64,000 nt of DNA from Microbacterium sp. oral taxon 186 str. F0373. GTDB taxonomy: Bacteria; Actinomycetota; Actinomycetes; Actinomycetales; Microbacteriaceae. The position numbers were made by a program, and so were the translations under genes. Positions within the stretch are counted from its first letter, which is position 1, and every line of letters starts with the position of its first letter. This document shows positions 27,356 through 35,797 of this stretch, piece after piece. The stretch is taken from contig NZ_KE150457.1 in the NCBI RefSeq assembly GCF_000411455.1, positions 308,401 through 372,400 on the forward strand, written 5' to 3'. The notes below the pieces were generated by a model, which was not told the DNA's origin, ran no database searches, and saw only the letters and a list, made by a program, of their open reading frames with translations.

Positions 27356-27383
27356 GCTTCACCTTCGTGAAGCTTTGCTTCAT
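27356..27383. promoter_or_regulatory. Overlapping LysR-type operator half-sites (proximal to the PrpF gene)
   Basis: GCTTCACCTTCGTGAAGC (27356-27373) and GTGAAGCTTTGCTTCAT (27367-27383) are two inverted repeats sharing GTGAAGC. The second matches the distal site at 27457 in form. LysR proteins usually bind such arrays between divergent genes. Confidence 0.65.
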
Positions 27384-27456
27384 AGAGAAGAGTGCCGGAA
27401 CGACGGATTTCCGCGCTCTCAGTGCCAAGGATTGCAAGCTCTGCGGAGACAGTGGC

Positions 27457-27473
27457 ATGAAGTTTTGCTTCAT
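27457..27473. promoter_or_regulatory. LysR-type operator (proximal to the regulator gene)
   Basis: ATGAAGTTTTGCTTCAT is a 17-bp inverted repeat with a T-N11-A core. Its centre is 90 bases from the equivalent site at 27367-27383. The surrounding DNA is unusually AT-rich for this window. A TACGCT -10 candidate for the LysR gene follows at 27502-27507. Confidence 0.65.
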
Positions 27474-27524
27474 CAGCATTCAGAAAATGCCCCTGTGCCT
27501 GTACGCTCAGAGCCGGAGGTGCGC

Positions 27525-28436
27525 ATGCTCGATGTCCGACGACTCGCCGTCCTGGTGGCCATCGTGGACTGCGGGTCCGTGACGGCCGCGGCCGCCGAAT
27601 TGGGCTACTCTCCCTCGGCTGTCTCCCAGCAGCTGCAGCGCCTGGAGCGAGAGACCGGGCACCCGCTCGTACGCCGACAGCCGCGCGGCATCGTGCCCAC
27701 CGAAGCGGGCGCGCTCCTCGCCTCCCACGGCCGCTACGTGCTGCGTCGGCTGCGCGCCGCCGAGGCGGAGCTCGACGAGCTTGCGGGCCTTCGGCGCGGG
27801 CGCATCGCGATCGGCACCTTCCCCACCGTCGGCAGCACGCTGGTGCCGCTCGCCGTCCAGAGGTTCCGCCATGACTATCCCGACGTGCGCCTGGACGTGC
27901 ACAGCGCGCGATACGACGAACTCGTCGCCCTGCTCCAGGAGGGCGCCATCGGACTGTCACTGCTGTGGGATTACGAGTGGAACCGCATCGACGATCCGGA
28001 ACTGACGCTCACGCCGCTGATGGAGGATCCGACCGTTCTCGTCGTCGCGCAGGACCACCGCCTCGGCCGGACGCGCCATACGACGATGGCCGGCCTCGAG
28101 CACGAGGACTGGGTCGTCCGCAAGCGCGACCACCCCGTCGCCGAGGTGCTCGAGCGCAGCACGCGCGCGGCGGGCTTCACCCCGTCGATCGCGTTCGAGG
28201 CCAACGACTACCAGGAGGCGCTTGCGATGGTGAGTGTCGGGCTCGGGATCGCCCTCATGCCGCGCACCGCGGTCACCACGGCGCGCCCGGACGTACGCGT
28301 CGTCAGCCTCGGGCAGCAGGCGCCGTCGCGGCGCATCGTGCTCGCCCACCGCGCTGACCGCATCCGCCCACCGGGCGAGCGTGCGATGCACCAGATCCTG
28401 GTCGATCTGGCGCATGGGCAGACCTTCCAGCCGTGA
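27525..28436 (+). CDS. LysR-family transcriptional regulator
   Basis: 303 residues from the ATG at 27525, which follows GGAGG; longer frames cross the operator region. The winged HTH occupies residues 1-60 (TAAAAELGYSPSAVSQQLQRL), then an effector-binding domain beginning RRGRIAIGTFPTVGSTLVPL. It diverges from the PrpF-family and carboxylate-transporter genes. The ATGAAG-N5-CTTCAT repeats between them are likely its operators, giving autoregulation and inducer-dependent control of that pair. The inducer is unknown. Confidence 0.9.
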   Translation: MLDVRRLAVLVAIVDCGSVTAAAAELGYSPSAVSQQLQRLERETGHPLVRRQPRGIVPTEAGALLASHGRYVLRRLRAAEAELDELAGLRRGRIAIGTFPTVGSTLVPLAVQRFRHDYPDVRLDVHSARYDELVALLQEGAIGLSLLWDYEWNRIDDPELTLTPLMEDPTVLVVAQDHRLGRTRHTTMAGLEHEDWVVRKRDHPVAEVLERSTRAAGFTPSIAFEANDYQEALAMVSVGLGIALMPRTAVTTARPDVRVVSLGQQAPSRRIVLAHRADRIRPPGERAMHQILVDLAHGQTFQP

Positions 28437-28457
28437 GAGGGCGCGGCATCCGTTCTC

Positions 28458-28463
28458 TAGACT
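28458..28463 (+). promoter_or_regulatory. -10 box (TAGACT) for leaderless trpS
   Basis: TAGACT ends six bases before the trpS ATG. Confidence 0.6.
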
Positions 28464-28469
28464 TGAACA

Positions 28470-29474
28470 ATGACCAGGCCCCGCCTCTACTCCGGAATGC
28501 AGCCCTCCGCCGACTCCCTCCAGATCGGCAACTACATCGGGGCTCTGCTGCAGTGGCGCGACCTGCAGGAGGAGTATCAGGCCTTCTTCTCCGTCGTCGA
28601 TCTGCACGCCCTGACCCAGCCCAACGATCCGGCGGAGCTGCGCGAGAAGACCCGGCGGACGGCGGCGCAGTACATCGCCGCCGGCATCGAACCCTCGAAG
28701 TCGACGCTGTACGTGCAGTCGCACGTGCGCGCCCACGCCGAGCTCGCCTGGGTGCTCTCGACCATCACCGGGTTCGGTGAGGCGAACCGTATGACGCAGT
28801 TCAAGGACAAGTCCGCACGGTACGGCGCCGACCAGACGAACGTCGGCCTGTTCACCTACCCGGTGCTGATGGCGGCCGACATCCTGCTCTACCAGACCGA
28901 TATCGTCCCGGTCGGCGACGACCAGAAGCAGCATGTCGAACTCACGCGTGACCTCGCAGAGCGGTTCAACTCCCGCTACGGCCAGACGTTCCGCATGCCG
29001 ATGCCGGTGATCCAGCAGGACACGGCGCGCATCTACGACCTGCAGAATCCGACCGCCAAGATGAGCAAGTCGGCCGAGTCGGATGCCGGTGTGCTGTGGA
29101 TGCTGGATGACCCGGCCGTGTCGGCGAAGAAGATCATGCGTGCCGTCACCGACAGCGAGGGCGTGGTCCGCTACGACAAGGAGAACAAGCCCGGCGTCTC
29201 CAACCTGCTGGTGATCTATGCGGCCCTCACCGGACGCCAGATCCCTTCGATCGAGGACGAGTACGCGGGTCGCGGCTACGGCGACTTCAAGAAGGGGCTC
29301 GCAGAGGTGGTCGTGAACGAGTTCGGGCCCGTCCGTGCGCGGGCACTCGAGCTGCTCGATGATCCCGCCGAACTCGACCGCGTGCTCGCCGCCAACGCCG
29401 ACCGAGCCGCCGAGGTCGCGGATGCGACCCTCGCCGACGTGTACGCGAAGGTCGGACTCCTCCGCCGCGGCTGA
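28470..29474 (+). CDS. trpS: Tryptophanyl-tRNA synthetase
   Basis: Class I synthetase, 334 residues. The HIGH-equivalent GNYIG lies at residues 20-24 and KMSKS at 197-201, with DQKQHVELTRDLAERFN between. It charges tRNA-Trp in the cytoplasm. The start codon is fixed by the TAGACT -10 box six bases upstream. It is followed not by another housekeeping gene but by two inverted-repeat doublets and the second DUF559 gene in opposite orientation. Confidence 0.96.
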   Translation: MTRPRLYSGMQPSADSLQIGNYIGALLQWRDLQEEYQAFFSVVDLHALTQPNDPAELREKTRRTAAQYIAAGIEPSKSTLYVQSHVRAHAELAWVLSTITGFGEANRMTQFKDKSARYGADQTNVGLFTYPVLMAADILLYQTDIVPVGDDQKQHVELTRDLAERFNSRYGQTFRMPMPVIQQDTARIYDLQNPTAKMSKSAESDAGVLWMLDDPAVSAKKIMRAVTDSEGVVRYDKENKPGVSNLLVIYAALTGRQIPSIEDEYAGRGYGDFKKGLAEVVVNEFGPVRARALELLDDPAELDRVLAANADRAAEVADATLADVYAKVGLLRRG

Positions 29475-29514
29475 CAAGCGTCGCGGGTTGCGGTTGCCGC
29501 GGGGCTTGCTGTCG

Positions 29515-29611
29515 GTTCCGTACTCAGTCTGCACGGTGGTCGAGCTTTCCGAGACTGCGATGTCCCGCGCACGTCACGCTCGCAACAATCGTCGCAGACT
29601 GAATATGGCGA
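29515..29611. repeat. Inverted-repeat doublet B1
   Basis: GTTCCGTACTCAGTCTGC (29515-29532) is mirrored by GCAGACTGAATATGG (from 29594) with two mismatches. Core length is 97 bases. Interior sequence is not shared with B2 or B3. Together with B2 it fills the 379-base gap between trpS and the DUF559 gene. Confidence 0.85.
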
Positions 29612-29688
29612 CCCGGGCTGCACCGTCCACGCCGCGATCCCGTCCAGCCCGCATCTCACGACGCTCCTGCGCGTCCGACGCCGCCGGT

Positions 29689-29786
29689 GTTCCGTATTCA
29701 GTCTCTGATGGATCCGCCGGGCGTTGGCCCCGGCGGATGTCTGCGAGATGCGAGAGTGCGACGAGGCGGCAGACTGAGTACCGACC
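29689..29786. repeat. Inverted-repeat doublet B2
   Basis: GTTCCGTATTCAGTCTC (29689-29705) is mirrored by GCAGACTGAGTACCG (29769-29783). The interior holds a perfect 10-bp hairpin, ATCCGCCGGG (29712-29721) with CCCGGCGGAT (29729-29738). Core length is 98 bases. Confidence 0.88.
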
Positions 29787-29853
29787 GCCCGGCGAGGCCG
29801 CCCCGCACACCCGAACGGCCGGAGCGACTGAGGGCGCCGCGCGGTGGAAGAGG

Positions 29854-30693
29854 TCAGCCGCGACGATTGGCGAAGATCAGACCGCGCAGCGCACTGGCGA
29901 CGTCCTCGAACCGGTACAGGATGTCCTCCGCTGTCAGCCTGAGAACGGTGAATCCGAGCGCCGCGAGCGCGCGGTCGCGTTGGTAGTCGATACGCTGCTG
30001 ATTCCAGTCGCTGTGGAACTGCTTGCTGTCGCACTCGATGATCAGCCATCCGTTCACCAGGAGATCCACACGACGAACGCCGTCGATGCTGACCTGCAGA
30101 TCGACGTCACAGCCCCACCGGCGAAGCGGGAGCCGCACGAGTGTCTCCGTTCCCGCTTCCGCACGGCTGTCGATGAAGGGCCGGATAGCCCTGAAACGCG
30201 CCGGGACCGCGCCGAAGACCTGGTCGAGCTGATCGACCGCGAGTATGCCGAGGTGGATGGCACTATCCAACGTCGCCACCGCGAACCGCGCCTCCTGACA
30301 GCGGATCGCGTGCGACAGAGCATCCACGATGTCGACCGCACCCGATGTCGGCGGTTCGGTCAAAGCGTGCCAGTGCAGGACCAGGTCGCGGCGCTGCGCC
30401 GCCGGGCCCAAGGCACCGCCCCCGACGATCGGGCGCATACGGCTGTCGCCGCGCTCCATGTGGACGTGAAGTCTGGTCGAGTCGGCAACGAACACGCCAC
30501 ACTCGGACAAGAGCGAGAGACAGCCCAGCCGACCCCCGACGTGCGCGGCTTTGCGCAGCGCCTCCGGCGCGTCTCCGCGGACGTAGTGTCCCTTCCTTGC
30601 GCGGACGAGCTGACCGCTGTCGAGGCTCGCTCGGATCGCGCGACTCGTCATCCCTGTCGCGCGCAACTCGGCCCGCGTCCACACATCGAACAT
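29854..30693 (-). CDS. AbiEi-like N-terminal domain plus DUF559 (PD-(D/E)XK, Vsr-like) nuclease-fold protein
   Basis: 279 residues, paralogous to the protein at 8085-8981. The N-terminus MFDVWTRAELRATGMTSRAI through LVRARKGHYVRGD is a winged-helix AbiEi-type domain. The C-terminal DUF559 region RRVDLLVNGWLIIECDS gives Asp210, Glu220 and Asp222, the same spacing as the paralogue, then AALGFTVLRLTAEDIL. A TTG 48 bases upstream is possible, but I prefer the ATG at 30693, which has AAGGCT six bases before it. No toxin partner is adjacent. It is flanked by three copies of a repeat doublet found nowhere else in the window. The enzymatic role is inferred. Confidence 0.8.
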   Translation of the reverse strand: MFDVWTRAELRATGMTSRAIRASLDSGQLVRARKGHYVRGDAPEALRKAAHVGGRLGCLSLLSECGVFVADSTRLHVHMERGDSRMRPIVGGGALGPAAQRRDLVLHWHALTEPPTSGAVDIVDALSHAIRCQEARFAVATLDSAIHLGILAVDQLDQVFGAVPARFRAIRPFIDSRAEAGTETLVRLPLRRWGCDVDLQVSIDGVRRVDLLVNGWLIIECDSKQFHSDWNQQRIDYQRDRALAALGFTVLRLTAEDILYRFEDVASALRGLIFANRRG

Positions 30694-30819
30694 CGCGCCA
30701 GCCTTGTCATCGCACGGTCGGAAAGCAGCCGCCCCTGACAATCAGTGGACAGTCCGCGGCGGGCAGCAGATGGGGAGGATGTCTGCGCGTTCTGGCGGTG
30801 ACGGATGCCGCAATAGGGG

Positions 30820-30917
30820 TGTTCCGTATTCAGTCCCCGCCGCCGGATCGCACTCGAGCGACCGCAAAAAATCGCGGCGCGTGCGGAGGTGACATCCCTC
30901 CGAGACTGAATACGGAT
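30820..30917. repeat. Inverted-repeat doublet B3, upstream of the second DUF559 gene
   Basis: GTTCCGTATTCAGTC (30820-30834) is mirrored by GAGACTGAATACGGA (30901-30915). The core is 98 bases, with a small CCGC/GCGG hairpin (30861-30876) around an A-run. It occupies most of the 335-base gap between the DUF559 start and the GNAT gene; the rest shows only the GNAT -10 box. Confidence 0.88.
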
Positions 30918-31016
30918 CGCGAGAGCCGTCGTCGGAGTCGGCACGAGCCCCTGCGGGCGCGGGCCGTCCTCGTACCCGTATACGCCCGGGCCGGCGGGAC
31001 CGCGCGCGCGGGCGGA

Positions 31017-31022
31017 TAGGCT
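31017..31022 (+). promoter_or_regulatory. -10 box (TAGGCT) for the leaderless GNAT gene
   Basis: TAGGCT ends six bases before the ATG at 31029. Confidence 0.55.
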
Positions 31023-31028
31023 CGCGGC

Positions 31029-31592
31029 ATGCAACCGGTGACCCTGCGGACGGCGCGACTCGAGCTCTCGCTGCCGACCGAGAACGACGTCGACGCGATC
31101 TACGCCGCCTGCCAGGACGAGCTGATCCAACGCTTCACGACGGTTCCGTCGCCGTATGAGCGCACGCACGCCGAGGGGTTCGTCGCCAAGGTCGCGGGCT
31201 GGTGGGATGCCGGGACGGAGGCGACCTGGGCGGTGCGCCACGAGGGCGCGCTGGCGGGGATGATGGGCTTGCACCGCCTCAACCAGGGGTCCGGTGAGCT
31301 GGGGTACTGGATGACGCCCGCCGTCCGCGGTCAGGGGCTGGTTTCGGAGGCCGCGCGCTGCGTGATCGACTGGGGGTTTTCTCCCGACGGGCTCGGATTG
31401 CGGCGGATCGAGTGGCGCGCCGTGGTCGACAATCCCGCGTCGCACCGCGTCGCCCAGCGACTCGGCTTCCGCTACGAGGGCCGCGTGCGGGCGGCCCTCG
31501 TCAACGGTGCCGGTGTGCGCGCCGACGGCCTCATCGCGGGGCTGCTCGCCGAGGATGAGCGCACCCCGCAGGTGTGGCTCCCTGCCGACTGA
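31029..31592 (+). CDS. GNAT-family N-acetyltransferase (RimJ/RimL-like)
   Basis: 187 residues of the acetyltransferase_3 type. It begins VTLRTARLELSLPTENDVDA. The acetyl-CoA loop is YWMTPAVRGQGLVSEAARCV (about 97-116), and VVDNPASHRVAQRLGF closes the fold. Members acetylate protein N-termini, amino acids or antibiotics; the substrate here cannot be told. Leaderless start as judged by the adjacent -10 box. Unlinked by function to its neighbours. Confidence 0.85.
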   Translation: MQPVTLRTARLELSLPTENDVDAIYAACQDELIQRFTTVPSPYERTHAEGFVAKVAGWWDAGTEATWAVRHEGALAGMMGLHRLNQGSGELGYWMTPAVRGQGLVSEAARCVIDWGFSPDGLGLRRIEWRAVVDNPASHRVAQRLGFRYEGRVRAALVNGAGVRADGLIAGLLAEDERTPQVWLPAD

Positions 31593-31620
31593 GCCCTGAT
31601 GCGGTGTCGGTACGCAGTGG

Positions 31621-31626
31621 CAGGAT
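31621..31626 (+). promoter_or_regulatory. -10 candidate (CAGGAT) for the leaderless glycosylase gene
   Basis: CAGGAT ends six bases before the ATG at 31633. It deviates from TANNNT at the first base but keeps the exact spacing. Confidence 0.4.
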
Positions 31627-31632
31627 GAGGCC

Positions 31633-32496
31633 ATGCCCGAGATGCCGGAGGTGCAAGGTCTCGTCGATTTCCTGGGTGAGCGCGCGACGGGCCGGACGAT
31701 CACGAAAGTGACCGTCGCCCACATCGCGGCGCTGAAGACCTACGACCCGCCGATCGACGCACTCGTCGGTGGTCGCCTCAGCCACGCCCGCCGCTCGGGC
31801 AAGTTCGTCGACCTGGCGACGGATGCCGGCATCCATCTCGTCTTCCACCTCGCCAAGGCCGGCTGGCTGCGCTGGTACGAGACGGTGCCCGACACGGTGA
31901 TCCGACCGGGCAAGACGCCGATCGCCCTGCGCGTGCGCCTCGACGACGGCGGCGGGTTCGATCTGACCGAGGCCGGCACCAAGAAATCGCTCGCCGTCTA
32001 CGTCGCCCGCGACCCACAGGATGTCCCCGGCATCGCCCGCCTCGGCCCCGACCCGCTCGCGGAGGAGTTCACGCGGGATGTGCTCGCCGGCCTTCTGGCC
32101 GGTCGGCGCACCCAGATCAAGGGCGTGCTGCGCGACCAGTCGATCGTCGCCGGCATCGGCAACGCGTACTCTGACGAGATCCTGCACGCCGCGCGCATGT
32201 CGCCCTACGCCCTGGCGGCCGGTCTTGCCGACCACGAGGTCGACAGGCTCTACGACGCGATGCGCACGACCCTGACGGATGCCGTCGCCACCGCGTCCGG
32301 CAAGCCGCCCGCCGATCTGAAGGACGCGAAGCGCCGTGGCATGGCGGTGCACGGCCGGCGCGGCGAGGCATGCCCGGTGTGCGGCGACGAGGTGCGCAGC
32401 GTCTTCTTCGCAGACAACTCGCTGGAATACTGCCCCACCTGTCAGACGGGCGGAAAGCTACTCGCCGACCGGCGACTGTCGCGGCTGCTGAAGTAG
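31633..32496 (+). CDS. Fpg/Nei-family DNA glycosylase
   Basis: 287-residue bifunctional glycosylase/AP lyase for oxidised bases. Met removal exposes Pro2 (nucleophile) and Glu3 in MPEMPEV. Helix-two-turn-helix region: IKGVLRDQSIVAGIGNAYSD. The zinc finger has CPVC at about 255-258 and CPTC about 20 residues later, but the tail after it (QTGGKLLADRRLSRLLK) lacks the usual R-x-T/S-x-x-C layout of canonical MutM. That fits an actinobacterial Fpg/Nei paralogue. Unlinked to the riboflavin genes downstream, which have their own leader. Confidence 0.9.
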   Translation: MPEMPEVQGLVDFLGERATGRTITKVTVAHIAALKTYDPPIDALVGGRLSHARRSGKFVDLATDAGIHLVFHLAKAGWLRWYETVPDTVIRPGKTPIALRVRLDDGGGFDLTEAGTKKSLAVYVARDPQDVPGIARLGPDPLAEEFTRDVLAGLLAGRRTQIKGVLRDQSIVAGIGNAYSDEILHAARMSPYALAAGLADHEVDRLYDAMRTTLTDAVATASGKPPADLKDAKRRGMAVHGRRGEACPVCGDEVRSVFFADNSLEYCPTCQTGGKLLADRRLSRLLK

Positions 32497-32568
32497 CGCA
32501 GCGCCCCTCGCGACCGACATGGAATGAAAACGTCGGCGGGGCGTTGAGTAGGATCAAGTGCAAGAAAC

Positions 32569-32716
32569 GTGCTCCGGGGTCGGTGTGAATCCGAACCGGC
32601 GGTGACAGTCCGCGAGCCCCTCTCACGAGGGGTTGATCCGGTGGAATTCCGGGACCGACGGTGATGCGTGACGGTTCGACAGAACCCGATCGCTAGTCCG
32701 GATGGGAGGCAGCACG
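32569..32716 (+). ncRNA. FMN riboswitch (RFN element)
   Basis: The hallmark blocks are present in order: GGGGTCGGTGTGAATCCGAA, CCGGCGGTGACAGTCCGCGA, GATCCGGTGGAATTCCGGGA, CCGACGGTGATGCGTGACGG and AGTCCGGATGGGAGGCAGCA. The closing P1 stem pairs CGTGCT (32569-32574) with AGCACG (32711-32716). It lies 71 bases before ribD. FMN binding should lower rib operon expression, by termination or by hiding the ribosome site. No strong terminator was seen, so translational control is my guess. Confidence 0.95.
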
Positions 32717-32787
32717 GACGTGGTCGCGCGCACGCGGCGGCGTCTGCGGTGTCGGCCGTGCCCCGGAGCCTCACAGGAGGACGACGG

Positions 32788-33867
32788 ATGGCCGCGACAG
32801 ACCGCGACGACACGGCGATCGACCGTGCGATGCAGCGCGCCCTCGAGATCGCTCGACGGGGGCCGCGCGGCATCAACCCGCAGGTCGGCGCCGTGCTGCT
32901 CTCCTCCGACGGCGAGGTGCTCGCCGAAGGGTGGCACCGGGGAGCCGGCACGGCTCACGCCGAAGTCGACGCGCTGACGAACCTCGCCGCCGCGGCGGGA
33001 GCGGATGCCGCGCGCGGCGCGACCGCCGTCGTCACCCTCGAACCGTGCAACCACACCGGCCGCACCGGTCCCTGCAGCGAAGCGCTCATCGCCGCCGGCA
33101 TCGCGCGCGTGGTGTTCGCCGTCACCGATCCCGGCGAGGCCTCTTCGGGCGGCGCCGCACGTCTGCGCGAGGCCGGGGTCGACGTGATCGGCGGCTGGCG
33201 CGCCGACGAGGGTGGCGCGCTCTTGGCCTCCTGGCTGGAGGTGCAGCGGCTCGGCCGCCCCCACGTCACCGTGAAGTGGGCGCAGTCGCTCGACGGCCGC
33301 GGCGCCGCCGCCGACGGCACCAGCCAGTGGATCACCGGTCCGGCAGCCCGCACCGATGTGCATCGCCGCCGCAGCCTCGCCGACGCGATCGTGGTCGGCA
33401 CCGGCACGCTGCTGGCCGACGATCCCGCCCTCACCGCACGCCGCCCCGACGGCTCGCTCTATGACGAGCAGCCGCGGCCGGTGGTCGTCGGGACCCGAGC
33501 CGTGCCGCAGGAAGCCGCCGTGCGCCGGCATCCGCGCCCGTTCATGCAGGACGAGGGCGAGGATCTGCCCGACCTTCTGGAGCGCCTCCGCGAGCTCGGC
33601 GCACACCGCGTCTTCGTCGAGGGGGGACCGACTCTCGCATCGTCCTTCCTCCGCCAGCAGCTCGCCGACGAGGTGCTCGTGTACGTCGCTCCCACCCTGC
33701 TCGGGGGGCCTCGCCTGGCCCTCGGCGATATCGGCGTCACCTCGATCGGCGACCAGCGGCGACTGCGCGCGGCATCCGTGGAACATCTCGGCGACGACCT
33801 GCTCATCGTCGGCCGGTTCGACGGCACGGCCTGCTCACACACCTCCACCACGAAGGAAGAGAACTGA
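32788..33867 (+). CDS. ribD: Bifunctional pyrimidine deaminase/reductase of riboflavin synthesis
   Basis: 359 residues from the ATG at 32788, preceded by AGGAGG; a longer frame would begin inside the riboswitch. The N-terminal deaminase has zinc ligands His57 (HAE motif), Cys87 and Cys96 (PCNHTGRTGPC). The C-terminal reductase begins VTVKWAQSLDGRGAA and includes ADAIVVGTGTLLADDPALT. It converts the GTP cyclohydrolase product through two steps. The stop shares its last base with the ribE ATG (TGATG). Confidence 0.95.
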   Translation: MAATDRDDTAIDRAMQRALEIARRGPRGINPQVGAVLLSSDGEVLAEGWHRGAGTAHAEVDALTNLAAAAGADAARGATAVVTLEPCNHTGRTGPCSEALIAAGIARVVFAVTDPGEASSGGAARLREAGVDVIGGWRADEGGALLASWLEVQRLGRPHVTVKWAQSLDGRGAAADGTSQWITGPAARTDVHRRRSLADAIVVGTGTLLADDPALTARRPDGSLYDEQPRPVVVGTRAVPQEAAVRRHPRPFMQDEGEDLPDLLERLRELGAHRVFVEGGPTLASSFLRQQLADEVLVYVAPTLLGGPRLALGDIGVTSIGDQRRLRAASVEHLGDDLLIVGRFDGTACSHTSTTKEEN

Positions 33868-34520
33868 TGTTCACCGGAATCATCGAAGAGCGCGGCGAGA
33901 TCGTCGCCGTCGAGCCGTCGGGTGACGGTGTGCGGATGACCGTCCGTGCGCCGCTGGCCGTTTCCGACGCGCACCACGGCGACTCGATCTCGGTCAGCGG
34001 CGTCTGCTTGACCGTCGTCGACCAGGGCGAGGACTGGTTCACCGCCGACGTGATGCGCCAGAGCCTGGATATGGCGACCCTCGGCGCATTCGGCCCCGGC
34101 ACCCGCGTCAACCTCGAGCGCGCCATGGCCGCACACGGCCGCCTGGGCGGACACATCGTTCAGGGACACGTCGACGGCACCGGCACCGTACGGGAGGTGC
34201 GCCCCGGTGCCGAGTGGCGGGTCATCCGCATCTCGCTGCCCGCAGAGCTCGCCCCCCTCGTTGTCGACAAGGGATCGATCGCGGTCGACGGGGTCTCCCT
34301 CACCGTCTCGAACGCGTCGGATGCCGCGGCGCCCGACGCGTGGTTCGAAGTGTCACTGATCCCCGAAACCCTCGAGGCGACGACCCTCGGCGACCGCGTT
34401 GCCGGCGACCGCGTCAACCTCGAGACCGACATCCTGGCGCGCCACGTGCAGCGCCTGCTCGCCTTCGCCCCCACCGTTTCCGATTCCGCCGACTCCATCA
34501 CCGAAGGAGGCTCACGATGA
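33867..34520 (+). CDS. ribE: Riboflavin synthase alpha subunit
   Basis: Dismutates two 6,7-dimethyl-8-ribityllumazine molecules to riboflavin. 217 residues made of two lumazine-binding repeats: MFTGIIEERGEIVAV at the N-terminus and GHIVQGHVDGTGTVREV at the start of the second barrel. ISVSGVCLTVV and IAVDGVSLTVS are the paired substrate loops. Overlaps ribBA by four bases. Confidence 0.95.
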   Translation: MFTGIIEERGEIVAVEPSGDGVRMTVRAPLAVSDAHHGDSISVSGVCLTVVDQGEDWFTADVMRQSLDMATLGAFGPGTRVNLERAMAAHGRLGGHIVQGHVDGTGTVREVRPGAEWRVIRISLPAELAPLVVDKGSIAVDGVSLTVSNASDAAAPDAWFEVSLIPETLEATTLGDRVAGDRVNLETDILARHVQRLLAFAPTVSDSADSITEGGSR

Positions 34521-35797
34521 GCCTTGCCACCATCCCCGAGGCCCTCGAAGCGCTGCGCGCCGGACGTCCCGTCATCGTCGCCGACGATGAGAACCGCGAG
34601 AACGAGGGTGACATCATCCTGTCGGCCCAGCTCGCCACGCCCGAGTGGCTCGCCTGGACGATCCGCTGGTCCAGCGGCTTCATCTGCGCGCCCATGCCCG
34701 CCGAGTGGGCCGACCGCCTCGACCTGCCGCCGATGGTCGCGGTGAACGAGGACGCTCGCGGCACCGCGTATACGGTGAGCGTGGATGCCGCCGACCGCGT
34801 CTCGACCGGCATCAGCGCGACCGACCGCTCGCACACCCTCAATGTGCTCGCCGACCCGGCATCCGTGCCGTCGTCGGTGATCCGGCCGGGTCACATCCTG
34901 CCGCTGCGCGCGGTGGACGGTGGCGTGCGCGAGCGTGCGGGTCACACCGAGGCCGGCGTCGAGCTGATGCGTCTCGCGGGTCTGCAGCCTGTCGCGGCGA
35001 TCGGCGAGGTCGTCGCCGAGGACGGGTCGATGATGCGCCTGCCGGGCCTGATGGAGATGGGCGCGCGCGAGGGCGTTGCGGTGATCACGATCGAACAGCT
35101 CATCTCCTACCTCGACGAGGTCGAACCGGTCGCCGCGCCCGCTGCACAGGCGGCGGCGCAGAAGCGCCGTGTGAGCCTGCGTGCCGAGGCGACCGTTCCC
35201 ACCTCGCACGGAACGTTCCGCTTTCTGGCGTACAAGGACCGCGTCACCGGCACCGACCACATTGCGGTCGTCTCGGGTGACCTCACCGAGGAGGCCCCGC
35301 TCGTGCGCGTGCATTCCGAGTGCCTCACCGGTGAAGCCTTCGGCTCCCAGAAGTGCGAGTGCGGCCCGCAGCTGGATGCCGCGCTGGAGCGCATCGACAA
35401 GGACGGCGGCGTCGTCATCTACATGCGCGGCCACGAGGGACGCGGCATCGGGCTCATCAACAAGCTGCGCGCCTACAGCCTGCAGGAGCGGGGCCTCGAC
35501 ACCGTCGATGCGAACCTCGCGCTGGGCCTGCCCGCCGACGCCCGCGACTACGCGGCAGCCGGCGGCATCCTCGCGGATCTGGGTGTGGACAGCATCCGGC
35601 TGCTGACCAACAACTCCGACAAGGTGAAGCAGCTGCGCGAGCTCGGACTCGATATCGTCGAGCAGGTGCCGCTGCTCGTCGGCGTCGGCGCCAACAACCA
35701 TCAGTACCTGGCCACCAAGCGCGATCGCATGGGCCACATCATCAGCGCGGCAGAGCTCGACGCGGCTCTCGCCCACAGCACGGAGGAGCACGCATGA
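34517..35797 (+). CDS. ribBA: Bifunctional DHBP synthase / GTP cyclohydrolase II
   Basis: 426 residues. The N-terminal DHBP synthase (about 1-205) has [15 protein letters not shown] and [14 protein letters not shown]. The C-terminal GTP cyclohydrolase II has zinc ligands Cys269, Cys280 and Cys282 in [15 protein letters not shown] and the [10 protein letters not shown] loop. It supplies both precursors of riboflavin synthesis. Coupled by ATGA overlaps to ribE before and ribH after. Confidence 0.96.
   Translation: MSLATIPEALEALRAGRPVIVADDENRENEGDIILSAQLATPEWLAWTIRWSSGFICAPMPAEWADRLDLPPMVAVNEDARGTAYTVSVDAADRVSTGISATDRSHTLNVLADPASVPSSVIRPGHILPLRAVDGGVRERAGHTEAGVELMRLAGLQPVAAIGEVVAEDGSMMRLPGLMEMGAREGVAVITIEQLISYLDEVEPVAAPAAQAAAQKRRVSLRAEATVPTSHGTFRFLAYKDRVTGTDHIAVVSGDLTEEAPLVRVHSECLTGEAFGSQKCECGPQLDAALERIDKDGGVVIYMRGHEGRGIGLINKLRAYSLQERGLDTVDANLALGLPADARDYAAAGGILADLGVDSIRLLTNNSDKVKQLRELGLDIVEQVPLLVGVGANNHQYLATKRDRMGHIISAAELDAALAHSTEEHA

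Noticed and set aside
29854..30693. Type IV toxin-antitoxin pair (AbiEi/AbiEii)
   Set aside because: Only the AbiEi-like domain is present; no nucleotidyltransferase toxin lies next to either DUF559 gene.
30694..30741. TTG start extending the second DUF559 protein by 16 residues
   Set aside because: No ribosome site or -10 box at the proper distance, and the added residues do not resemble the paralogue.
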